From contig CAKUEI010000045.1 of the NCBI GenBank assembly GCA_934646175.1, positions 1-12,896 of the forward strand: a stretch of DNA of 12,896 nt, written 5' to 3'. Under the pieces are notes generated by a model. That model searched no databases and was not told where the DNA came from. It saw only the letters and a list, made by a program, of their open reading frames with translations. Of the stretch, positions 1 through 6,339 are shown in pieces (the stretch's first letter is position 1; the number at the start of each line of letters is the position of its first letter). The DNA is from an uncultured Oscillospiraceae bacterium. GTDB taxonomy: Bacteria > Bacillota > Clostridia > Oscillospirales > Oscillospiraceae. The position numbers and the translations under genes are program-made.

Positions 1-509
1 AGCTTGCACAGCGCCTCGATGATCTGGGAAATGGCCGTGGGCCGCATGTTGGAGTGCCCCTGAGCGTATCCGCGCAGGGAGGACATGCAGCACACAAACA
101 GCGCCGACGGCGCCAGCACCCGCACGCACAGCAGAGCATTGGGATTGGACATAGCCTGCGTCAGCGGCTTTGCAAACACCGACATGATCACCGCGCTGAT
201 AAGGCCCAGAGTGAAGAATGTCATGACCCCCACCAGGAAGATCTTGTGCACCTGATTGCGCCGCCCCAGGGCGTTTGCCTCGGAAACAGTCTTGCTCAGG
301 GCCACCGGCAGTCCCGCGGTGGACACTGTCAGCAGCAGGGTATAGATGTTGTACGCCGTGGAAAAATCGGCGTAGCTCTCATTGGTCAGAATGTTGCCCA
401 GTGGGATCTTGTACAGCACACCAATGATCTTCACAATGATAACGCCCGCGGCCAAAATGGCCGCACCGCCGAAAAACGTGCTTCCGGACTTCTTTTTCTG
501 TTCAGACAA
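1..509 (-). CDS. SpoVB-like polysaccharide/lipid flippase (MOP superfamily), N-terminal part
   Basis: Partial gene: 169 complete codons are visible and the 3' end lies beyond position 1. The start is TTG at 507-509, chosen because AGGAGG lies 9 nt upstream and the reading frame opens with a short Lys-rich cytoplasmic stretch (SEQKKKSG) before the first membrane helix. Hydrophobic segments lie at about residues 12-32, 54-72, 90-112 and 125-143. The segment at residues 146-162 (RGYAQGHSNMRPTAISQ) is the signature of the SpoVB/YtgP group of MOP-superfamily exporters, which flip lipid-linked sugars or peptidoglycan precursors across the cytoplasmic membrane. It lies 69 nt downstream of the amidohydrolase with no terminator-like hairpin between them, so it may be co-transcribed, although the function is unrelated. 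Whether it acts in spore cortex synthesis or in vegetative wall or polysaccharide export cannot be told from this fragment. Confidence 0.9.
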   Translation of the reverse strand, partial: MSEQKKKSGSTFFGGAAILAAGVIIVKIIGVLYKIPLGNILTNESYADFSTAYNIYTLLLTVSTAGLPVALSKTVSEANALGRRNQVHKIFLVGVMTFFTLGLISAVIMSVFAKPLTQAMSNPNALLCVRVLAPSALFVCCMSSLRGYAQGHSNMRPTAISQIIEALCK

Positions 510-578
510 CTTAAGGTCCCTCCTTCGGCCGGCAGTTTCCCGCACCGACCCGGGCAGTTTCACCCGTTCGCGTCCCGA

Positions 579-1883
579 TTATTTCGTCCCGAACACCAGG
601 GGCATGGCGTAATCCTCGATCTCTCTGCGGATGCGCTCAATGTCCATGGTCAGAAATTCCCCGTTTTCATATATGACCTTGCCCCGAGCCATATTCATGC
701 GGATGTCCGCCCGGGAGGCAGCATAGGCCAGATTCTCTACCGCACTGTGGCAGGGAATCATGTTGGGGGCATCCCCGTCCAGCAGCAGAAGGTCGGCGAT
801 CCGTCCCTTCTCGATCACGCCGGTGTTCCGCCCCAGGGCCTTCGCACCGTTCCGGGTGGCCATCTGCAATGCCTGCAGGGGCAGTACCGCCAGCGGATCA
901 TGCCGCACGCCGTTATGCAGAATGGCGGCCAGCTTGATCTCCTCCACCATGTCGTGGCTGTTGTTGGAGGAAACGCCGTCGGTCCCCAATGCCACATTCA
1001 CGCCGCGCTTCATCAGGTCGGGCACCGGGGCCACGCCGCTGCCCAGCTTCAGATTGGACGCCGGGCAGTGCACCGCCGAAACGCCCTTTTCCCGCAGAAG
1101 GTCCATATCCTCCTCCGTGGCCCAGACGCAGTGGGCCGCAATGGCGCGCACATCGAATACGCCCTCTTTGCAGAGCGCCGCGATGGGGGTGCAGCCGTGC
1201 CGCTCCAGGCAGCCTTCGTGCTCGCTTTTGGTCTCGGAGGCATGCACGTGCATGCCGATGTTCTTTTCCTTGGCGTAGTCGGCAATGGCCCGCCAGACCG
1301 CCGGATAGGAAGTATACTCCCCGTGAACGGATGCGTCAATTCGGATCTGCCCGTGGTTGTACCCGTCCCAGCGTGCCACCAGTTCCTTCAGCTCTTTGGT
1401 GGAATAGTAGGTATCAAAGTCAAAATCCGGGGTGAAGACCGAAACGCCCCGGGCAATGTTGGCAGAAAGCCCCGCCTTCAGAGTCTCTTCAATGATCTCG
1501 TCGCAGAAAAAGTACATGTCGGCATAGCAGGTGACGCCCCCGGCGATCATCTCGCACAGGGCCAGACCCGCCGCTGCCCGGGCCGCCCGGGCGTCCAGCT
1601 TGTCCTCCGCCGGGAAAATGTACTGGTTCAGCCAGGTCTGCAGGTCGCACCCGCCGCCGTAGCCCCGCAGCACTGTCATGGGCAGATGGGTGTGGCAGTT
1701 CACAAGACCCGGCATCAGGATCTTTTTCCCGTTGCCGTCGATCACCCGGTCGAAGTTCTCCTCCGGCTTCTCCGTGCCCACGTAGGAGATGGTCTCCCCC
1801 TCCACCGCCACGAAGGCGTTTTTTAGCACGGAACCAGCCTCATCGGTCATCACAGCAATTACATTTTGGAATAAAATTGACAT
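579..1883 (-). CDS. mtaD: MtaD-type amidohydrolase (5-methylthioadenosine / S-adenosylhomocysteine deaminase family)
   Basis: The 434-residue product is a full-length cytoplasmic metal-dependent amidohydrolase of the subfamily that deaminates 5'-methylthioadenosine, S-adenosylhomocysteine and, in some members, 5'-deoxyadenosine. Metal and catalytic residues are visible: the HTH pair H64/H66 in NCHTHLPM, H214 and E217 in HVHASET, H251 in AHCVW, and D302 in GTDG. The subfamily-typical SNLKLGSG lies at about 276-283. The ATG at 1881-1883 has AAGGAG 6 nt upstream. It is separated by 28 nt from the purine nucleoside phosphorylase gene upstream, so the two are almost certainly co-transcribed. The pairing suggests that the inosine-type product is passed to the phosphorylase. 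Which nucleoside is the real substrate cannot be read from sequence; annotation as a generic amidohydrolase is the fallback. Confidence 0.88.
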   Translation of the reverse strand: MSILFQNVIAVMTDEAGSVLKNAFVAVEGETISYVGTEKPEENFDRVIDGNGKKILMPGLVNCHTHLPMTVLRGYGGGCDLQTWLNQYIFPAEDKLDARAARAAAGLALCEMIAGGVTCYADMYFFCDEIIEETLKAGLSANIARGVSVFTPDFDFDTYYSTKELKELVARWDGYNHGQIRIDASVHGEYTSYPAVWRAIADYAKEKNIGMHVHASETKSEHEGCLERHGCTPIAALCKEGVFDVRAIAAHCVWATEEDMDLLREKGVSAVHCPASNLKLGSGVAPVPDLMKRGVNVALGTDGVSSNNSHDMVEEIKLAAILHNGVRHDPLAVLPLQALQMATRNGAKALGRNTGVIEKGRIADLLLLDGDAPNMIPCHSAVENLAYAASRADIRMNMARGKVIYENGEFLTMDIERIRREIEDYAMPLVFGTK

Positions 1884-1911
1884 TCTTTTCTCCTTGTAAT
1901 CGTTTTTCGGC

Positions 1912-2736
1912 TTACATCTGCTCCAGACAGCCCAGCACCAGACGGGAGAATTTCTCCTTCCCCGCCTCGGCGGCCTCCAGAACTTCCTCCTCGGTCAGCT
2001 TCCGGGGCAGGATGCCCGCCGCCATATTGGTCAGCAGGGTGAAGCCCAGCACCTGCATCCCGCAGTGGCCTGCGGTGATAACCTCCGGCGCGGTAGACAT
2101 ACCCACGGCGTCGCCGCCCAGAATGCGGGCCATGCGCACCTCCGCGGGGGTCTCATACTGGGGCCCGGGGAAGTACATGTAAACCCCCTCCCGGATGGGG
2201 ATGTTCAGTTCCTTCGCCGTCTTCCGGGCAAGCTCCTGCAGCTCGGGGGTATAGAGATATGTGGCATCGGGGAACCGGCAGCCGAATTCCGGCAGATTCT
2301 CGCCCCGCAGGGGAGACTCCATGAACATCTTGATCTGGTCGGTGATCAGCATCAGGTCCCCAGCCTTCCAGTCCTTGCGGACGCAGCCCGCCGCGTTGGT
2401 CACGATCAGTTTCTCCGCGCCCAGCAAGCGCATTACCCGCACGCCGTAGCTCACGTCCTTATAATCATAGCCCTCATAGTGGTGCATTCTGCCCTGCATG
2501 ACGGCCACGCGCTTGCCCTTCAGGGTGCCCAATACCAGTCGTCCCTTGTGTCCCGGTGCCGTGGACGCCTTGAAATGGGGGATGTCCTTGTAATCCACCG
2601 CCACGGCGTTCTCCACCTCGTCGCCCAGATAGCCCAGGCCGCTGCCCAGGATCAGGGCCACCTCCGGCTGAAAATCGCTGATCTTTTCCTTCACCGCGTC
2701 GGCGCTCTCTCGATATTGTGCAAAGGTATATTCCAT
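1912..2736 (-). CDS. punA: purine nucleoside phosphorylase, class II trimeric type
   Basis: The 274-residue product has the normal length for trimeric (human-like, low molecular weight) purine nucleoside phosphorylase, which cleaves inosine and guanosine nucleosides with phosphate in the cytoplasm. Visible motifs in order: phosphate-binding GSGLG (31-35), PGH with H63, GRMHHYEGY (82-90), TNAAG (113-117), the E195-containing FPGPQYET segment that contacts the base, GMSTAPEVI (212-220) and LTN with N237 at the purine N7 contact. The ATG at 2734-2736 has AAGGAG 7 nt upstream. A sigma-A-type promoter lies just upstream (2778-2806), so this is the first gene of its unit, followed by the MtaD-type deaminase 28 nt later. 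Preference for hypoxanthine and guanine nucleosides is expected for the class. Use of methylthioinosine or 5'-deoxyinosine is only an inference from the neighbour. Confidence 0.95.
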   Translation of the reverse strand: MEYTFAQYRESADAVKEKISDFQPEVALILGSGLGYLGDEVENAVAVDYKDIPHFKASTAPGHKGRLVLGTLKGKRVAVMQGRMHHYEGYDYKDVSYGVRVMRLLGAEKLIVTNAAGCVRKDWKAGDLMLITDQIKMFMESPLRGENLPEFGCRFPDATYLYTPELQELARKTAKELNIPIREGVYMYFPGPQYETPAEVRMARILGGDAVGMSTAPEVITAGHCGMQVLGFTLLTNMAAGILPRKLTEEEVLEAAEAGKEKFSRLVLGCLEQM

Positions 2737-2777
2737 ACCGATTCTCCTTCCGCTTTCATCCTTTCACAGACGGAATT

Positions 2778-2806
2778 ATTTTACACCACCGCCCAAGTAA
2801 ACGCAA
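2778..2806 (-). promoter_or_regulatory. sigma-A-type promoter for the PNP-deaminase unit
   Basis: On the minus strand, -35 TTGCGT (2801-2806) and -10 TAAAAT (2778-2783) are separated by exactly 17 bp. It sits between the terminator of the upstream acylation operon and the PNP start codon, giving a leader of about 35 nt. The -35 matches the TTG core only; the position and spacing are the strongest support. Confidence 0.6.
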
Positions 2807-2807
2807 C

Positions 2808-2835
2808 AAAAAGAGGGCCTTTCAGCCCTCTTTTT
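2808..2835 (-). terminator. intrinsic terminator closing the acylation operon
   Basis: A perfect 11-bp stem AAAAAGAGGGC / GCCCTCTTTTT with a 6-nt loop. Read on the minus strand it ends in a U tract and lies 34 nt after the stop codon of the lipoprotein gene. The symmetric A/T arms could also terminate transcription on the plus strand, but no plus-strand gene ends here. Confidence 0.88.
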
Positions 2836-2869
2836 AACCTTTGCTTAACAGTGGTTCAAAATTTACTAT

Positions 2870-3406
2870 TTACTCCGCGGGCAGATATTCGATGGAGCTT
2901 ACCACATCGCCCGTCACGATGAAGTTCAGGGTGCAGTTGCCCTTCACATAGCTCATGGCGGCAGCGTTGTCGCCGTTCTCCTCGCCGTAGGCAGCGGTCA
3001 CGTCGGCGGCGCTGCTGCCCAGATAGATGCCCTCGGCGGTAGCGACGCTGTCGTCGGTCAGCAGGATGGACTGCACATAGTCCTTTTCGCCGTCCGGGCG
3101 GGTGGTGATGATAAAGCCGGAGTAGGTATAGGTCTTATCCTTGCCCTCAAAGGCACAGGACTCTGCCTCGAAATAGCTCTGTGCCTCGCCCAGGTCGGCC
3201 AGCACAGTCTCCATGTCCTCGTCCATAGCAACGGTCTTGCCCTCCGGTGTCACGAAGGCAAAGCCGGCGGCGCTCACATCGGTGCTCTCCGTGGGGGCGG
3301 GGGTGTTATCGGGGGTCTTGGTCTCCTCGCCCTCCTTGCCGCTGCAGGCCGCCAGAGCGGCCACAAGGCCCAGCGCCATCATAAGGCAGATGATCTTCTT
3401 TTTCAT
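2870..3406 (-). CDS. small lipoprotein of unknown function, last gene of the acylation operon
   Basis: The product is 178 residues. The start chosen is ATG at 3404-3406, giving the signal KKKIICLMMALG and a lipobox LAAC with lipidated C21. It has AAGGAAGG upstream and its ATG overlaps the TGA of the upstream SGNH gene (ATGA), so translation is probably coupled. After the signal comes an acidic, Pro/Thr-rich linker (about 22-47). A folded domain of about 130 residues follows, with two internal cysteines (C84, C158) that could form a disulfide and the segment IYLGSSAADVTAAYGE (about 127-142), which resembles the helix motif of SmpA/BamE- or BLIP-like small alpha/beta folds. I do not recognise a named family. 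Its place as the last gene of a Dlt-like operon suggests an accessory on the outer face of the membrane, perhaps holding or sensing the modified polymer; that is inference. Confidence 0.88.
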   Translation of the reverse strand: MKKKIICLMMALGLVAALAACSGKEGEETKTPDNTPAPTESTDVSAAGFAFVTPEGKTVAMDEDMETVLADLGEAQSYFEAESCAFEGKDKTYTYSGFIITTRPDGEKDYVQSILLTDDSVATAEGIYLGSSAADVTAAYGEENGDNAAAMSYVKGNCTLNFIVTGDVVSSIEYLPAE

Positions 3407-4467
3407 GATGTTCCTTCCTTTCCGCTTACTTCTTGTTCCGCCGTCCACTCCGCTTCCAGCTTTGCTTTCCGGGCGGCGTAAATTTCACTTTTTTTCTCCC
3501 AGGCCGACTGATAGGGTTCCTCCCCCCGCCGGTCGGGTACCTCGCAGTTCTCTTTCAGCCATGCCCCAAACCAGTGGGACAGCTTCTCCGCCCCGTACAG
3601 GTTCAGATGCAGGCCGCTGTCGTAGGTATCGGTCTCATAATTGATGCCGATCTCGTCCGCATTCTCCAGAAAATTGAGATAGGGAAGGCCCCGCTTTGCG
3701 GCGTACTCCTCGATCTGATCATTCCACTCGTCGTACCAGTAAGGGTACAGGCTGGGGGCCTTGATCAGCACCAGCTGCGCTCCCTTTTCCTCGCAGAGGT
3801 CTGCCATTTTGTCCAGATAGTCATAGCACACATCTGCAAAGCGGTAATCCGCCAGGGGCTTTCCCCCGGGGACGTTGGCCGCCGGCCGCACCTCTACATT
3901 CATGAGGTAGCCGCTGTCGGTCACCTCGTCCCGATGGAAGAGGTAGGTGAAATCCTCGCCGGACAGTTCTTTCCACCGTCCGTGATACCGCAGCAGGGGC
4001 AGCAGGTAGGAAAGCATGGTCTCCTCCTCGGTCATGGACGCCTGAATGGCGCCGATCTTATGAGAGGACCACCTCATCCCGTCGATGCTCATGCGGTTAT
4101 AGGCCTCGTTCTGCGGCTCGCCGTACTTCATGGACAGCACGTTGAACACCACCACTTTGGGGCTTTCCTTCTCCAGCATCTCCTCCAAAAGGTAATAGGA
4201 CTGCCAGATCAGCTGCTGCGCGCTTCCACGGATATAGCTCACCATGCCATACTCCCGCCACAGCACATCGGGAGAAAAGTTTTCGTACACTTCGCAGTCC
4301 CCTACAAACAGCACATCGTGGTCCGTCGGCTCCTTGTAGTATTCCGCGATCATGGCACCCTCCGGAATGGAGGACATGTATTTGGGCATAAACAGCGCAT
4401 TCAGAAAGCCGACGGCCAGCGCCAGCACCACGCACCAGGCAACGCCGGTCAGCACTTTTTTCTTCAT
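3403..4467 (-). CDS. DltD-like SGNH-fold protein with Cys in the nucleophile position
   Basis: The product is 354 residues, with one N-terminal membrane anchor (about 5-27) and the rest predicted outside the cell. The start at 4465-4467 has GAGGAGG 8 nt upstream and lies 13 nt after the MBOAT stop. The earlier in-frame start near 4515 would overlap that gene and has no support. The fold is SGNH/GDSL-like: block I is FVGDCEVYENFSP (54-66), with Cys58 where Ser is usual. Block II is probably RGSAQQ (80-85), a block III-like Asn is N109 (VVVFNV), and block V is DSGLHLN, with D283 and H287. SGNH partners of MBOATs (DltD, AlgJ/AlgX, PatB types) finish the transfer of an acyl group to an envelope polymer. 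The C-terminal 40 residues are charged and Lys/Glu-rich. Partnership with the adjacent MBOAT is strongly suggested by operon order. Sequence resemblance to true DltD is limited to the blocks named. Confidence 0.82.
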   Translation of the reverse strand: MKKKVLTGVAWCVVLALAVGFLNALFMPKYMSSIPEGAMIAEYYKEPTDHDVLFVGDCEVYENFSPDVLWREYGMVSYIRGSAQQLIWQSYYLLEEMLEKESPKVVVFNVLSMKYGEPQNEAYNRMSIDGMRWSSHKIGAIQASMTEEETMLSYLLPLLRYHGRWKELSGEDFTYLFHRDEVTDSGYLMNVEVRPAANVPGGKPLADYRFADVCYDYLDKMADLCEEKGAQLVLIKAPSLYPYWYDEWNDQIEEYAAKRGLPYLNFLENADEIGINYETDTYDSGLHLNLYGAEKLSHWFGAWLKENCEVPDRRGEEPYQSAWEKKSEIYAARKAKLEAEWTAEQEVSGKEGTS

Positions 4468-4480
4468 TTCCGGCGCCTCC

Positions 4481-6076
4481 TCAGAACTGATTGTAAATGA
4501 ACTGGGTGGCGTCAAAGCCGATGCCGTAAACGCCGAAGATCAGAATGGCCAGCACCATCACCACGCACCCCGCCCAGGCAAGGCTCGCATTGTGCTCTGC
4601 CAGCCGGTCGCGGACGGACTTTCTCCGGCCCAGCAAGCTGCAAGCAAGCATCATCACTGCGCCAACGGTCACCAGAAGCCAGTCGCTTCCGTCGATCCCC
4701 ATGGCGAGGAACGATCCGTTCCACAGTACGCTGGGATGAAAATCCGTAAAAATGGTCCCCACCTGACGGAAGGTAAGCGGCACATCCCGGTAGCAGTCCA
4801 GCACCCGGATGGCACTCATCAGCCAGAAGGTGCGGATCACCTGAAACAGGCGGTAGCCGAAGTTTTTCTTCGCCCCGGGGAACCGGACGTGGAATTTGGC
4901 GTACAGCGGTTCGCACTCCTGCGAAACGATGATCACCACGCCGTTTAAGAGGCCCCAGACGATGAAGTTCCAGCTGGCCCCGTGCCACAGTCCCGTGACG
5001 AACCACAAAATGATAGTGCCCAGATACACCGTCACCCGTTTGCCAAAGTCCCCCAGTCTGGCTCGCGCCTTCTGGGTCAGCTTCAGCATGGGTTTACACA
5101 CAGACAGGGGATAGAAAATGTAATCCCGGAACCAGGTGCCCATGGTCATGTGCCAGCGGCGCCAGTATTCCGCCGTATTTTTGGAGAAGAACGGCCGGTT
5201 GAAGTTCTCCGTCACCTCGATGCCCAGCATCTGAGCCACGCCGATGGTGATGTCGATGCCGCCGGTGAAGTCGGCGTACAGGTCGATGGCGTACAGGAAC
5301 ATGATGGCCAGCACGTACACCCCGTCATAGGTGCCCGGGTCCCCCAGCATAGTCCGCAGGGGGATGGACAGCCGGTCGGCGATCACCAGCTTTTTGAAAA
5401 AGCCCCAGATCACCCGCTCCAGCCCTTTTGCAATCTGTCCGCTGTCCCAGCTGTGCTCAGCGTACAAGGTCTTGCTCAGGTCATCAAATCGGCTGATGGG
5501 GCCCTGAATGAGCTGGGGGAAAAAGGTCACGAACAGGGCGAATTTTCCCAGATTCCGTTCTGCCGGATACTTGCCCCGGTAAACGTCGATGAGGTAGCCC
5601 ATGGACTGGAAGGTGTAGAAGGAAATGCCCATGGGCAGCGCCAGTTTGGCAAAGGACAGCAGCTGCTCCCCTCTCCCCATGGCAGATGCCACGGCATTGA
5701 TGTTGCCGATGACGAAGTCGGTGTACTTCACCACCGCCAAAATGCCGAAGTTCAGCAGAAGGCACGCCAGCATCCAGTGAAAGCGCCGGGCCTTTTCCCT
5801 CGCCTTGTAGGCCTTCCGTGCCTCCCGGTCCATATCGGCCTTGTGCTCTTTCAGAAAGGTCTCCTGCGCTTCAAACAGCGCGCCCACCTTCCGCCCCGCC
5901 AGCCAGGTGGAGACCGCAGTTACGCCGATATAGACAAGACAGTACCACCCCGCAAACCAGTAAAAGAAGATGCTGCCCGCAAGCAACAGCTTCCATTGAT
6001 GGCGTTTGGGAATGAGGTAATAGACAACGAACAGGACGGCGAAAAAGGCCAGAAACCGTGCCGAAGCAAAGCTCAT
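4481..6076 (-). CDS. MBOAT family acyltransferase (AlgI/DltB-like) with C-terminal acyl-shuttle motif
   Basis: The 531-residue polytopic membrane protein belongs to the membrane-bound O-acyltransferase family. Motifs: PMGISFYTFQSMGYLIDVYRG (start about 148), FVTFFPQLIQGPISRF (182-197), EYWRRWHMTMGTWFRDYIFYPL (split here as EYWRRWHM at 303-310 with H309, then GTWFRDYIFYPL) and TGLWHGASWNF (361-371), with the expected catalytic His365. The length exceeds typical DltB (about 400) and is nearer AlgI/PatA-type proteins, with extra membrane segments at about 445-465 and 485-515. The very C-terminus is FIYNQF (526-531), matching the FxYxxF acyl-shuttle hexapeptide known from DltX, here fused to the MBOAT. 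The ATG at 6074-6076 lies 3 nt after the carrier-protein stop. It is expected to move an acyl group from the carrier thioester across the membrane to Tyr528 for hand-over to the SGNH protein encoded next. Confidence 0.95.
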   Translation of the reverse strand: MSFASARFLAFFAVLFVVYYLIPKRHQWKLLLAGSIFFYWFAGWYCLVYIGVTAVSTWLAGRKVGALFEAQETFLKEHKADMDREARKAYKAREKARRFHWMLACLLLNFGILAVVKYTDFVIGNINAVASAMGRGEQLLSFAKLALPMGISFYTFQSMGYLIDVYRGKYPAERNLGKFALFVTFFPQLIQGPISRFDDLSKTLYAEHSWDSGQIAKGLERVIWGFFKKLVIADRLSIPLRTMLGDPGTYDGVYVLAIMFLYAIDLYADFTGGIDITIGVAQMLGIEVTENFNRPFFSKNTAEYWRRWHMTMGTWFRDYIFYPLSVCKPMLKLTQKARARLGDFGKRVTVYLGTIILWFVTGLWHGASWNFIVWGLLNGVVIIVSQECEPLYAKFHVRFPGAKKNFGYRLFQVIRTFWLMSAIRVLDCYRDVPLTFRQVGTIFTDFHPSVLWNGSFLAMGIDGSDWLLVTVGAVMMLACSLLGRRKSVRDRLAEHNASLAWAGCVVMVLAILIFGVYGIGFDATQFIYNQF

Positions 6077-6079
6077 GCC

Positions 6080-6307
6080 TTACGCCTCGTCCAGCCGCTC
6101 GATCATGGCCCACAGGGCCTCGGCGGAGTTGAAGTTCTCGGGCACGATCTCCTCCGCAGGAACCGCCACATCAAAGGTGTTGTCGATCTCCGCAATGAGG
6201 GAGACGATGTCAAAGGAATCAAGGATCTTATCGTCGATCAGGGTGGTGCAGGTCTCAAAATCCACGTCGGGGTGCAGTTCCTTCAAAATTTCGATCAGTT
6301 CATCCAT
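6080..6307 (-). CDS. acyl carrier protein (DltC-like)
   Basis: The 75-residue acidic protein has the normal length and helix pattern of a DltC-type D-alanyl carrier or acyl carrier protein. The phosphopantetheine attachment site is Ser31 in the KILDSFDIVSLI segment (27-38), with helix II beginning right after it. The start is ATG at 6305-6307 with AAGGAG 11 nt upstream. It sits between the adenylating enzyme (32-nt gap) and the MBOAT (3-nt gap), the same order as dltA-dltC apart from dltB placement. It would carry the activated amino acid as a thioester in the cytoplasm and present it to the MBOAT. It could equally be named DltC or generic ACP; the cargo is not known. Confidence 0.93.
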   Translation of the reverse strand: MDELIEILKELHPDVDFETCTTLIDDKILDSFDIVSLIAEIDNTFDVAVPAEEIVPENFNSAEALWAMIERLDEA

Positions 6308-6339
6308 GGTTGTCGGGTCTCCTTTTACTCAAATGATGC

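Noticed and set aside
531..561. Direct repeat GGCAGTTTC (531-539 and 553-561) between the amidohydrolase and the flippase
   Set aside because: Only nine bases, no palindrome around it and no U tract; too short to call a regulatory repeat or terminator.
54..1826. Plus-strand open frame of 590 codons
   Set aside because: It is antisense to two well-recognised genes (flippase and amidohydrolase), has low-complexity His/Gln/Gly-rich translation, and has no ribosome binding site; GC-rich antisense frames are commonly open.
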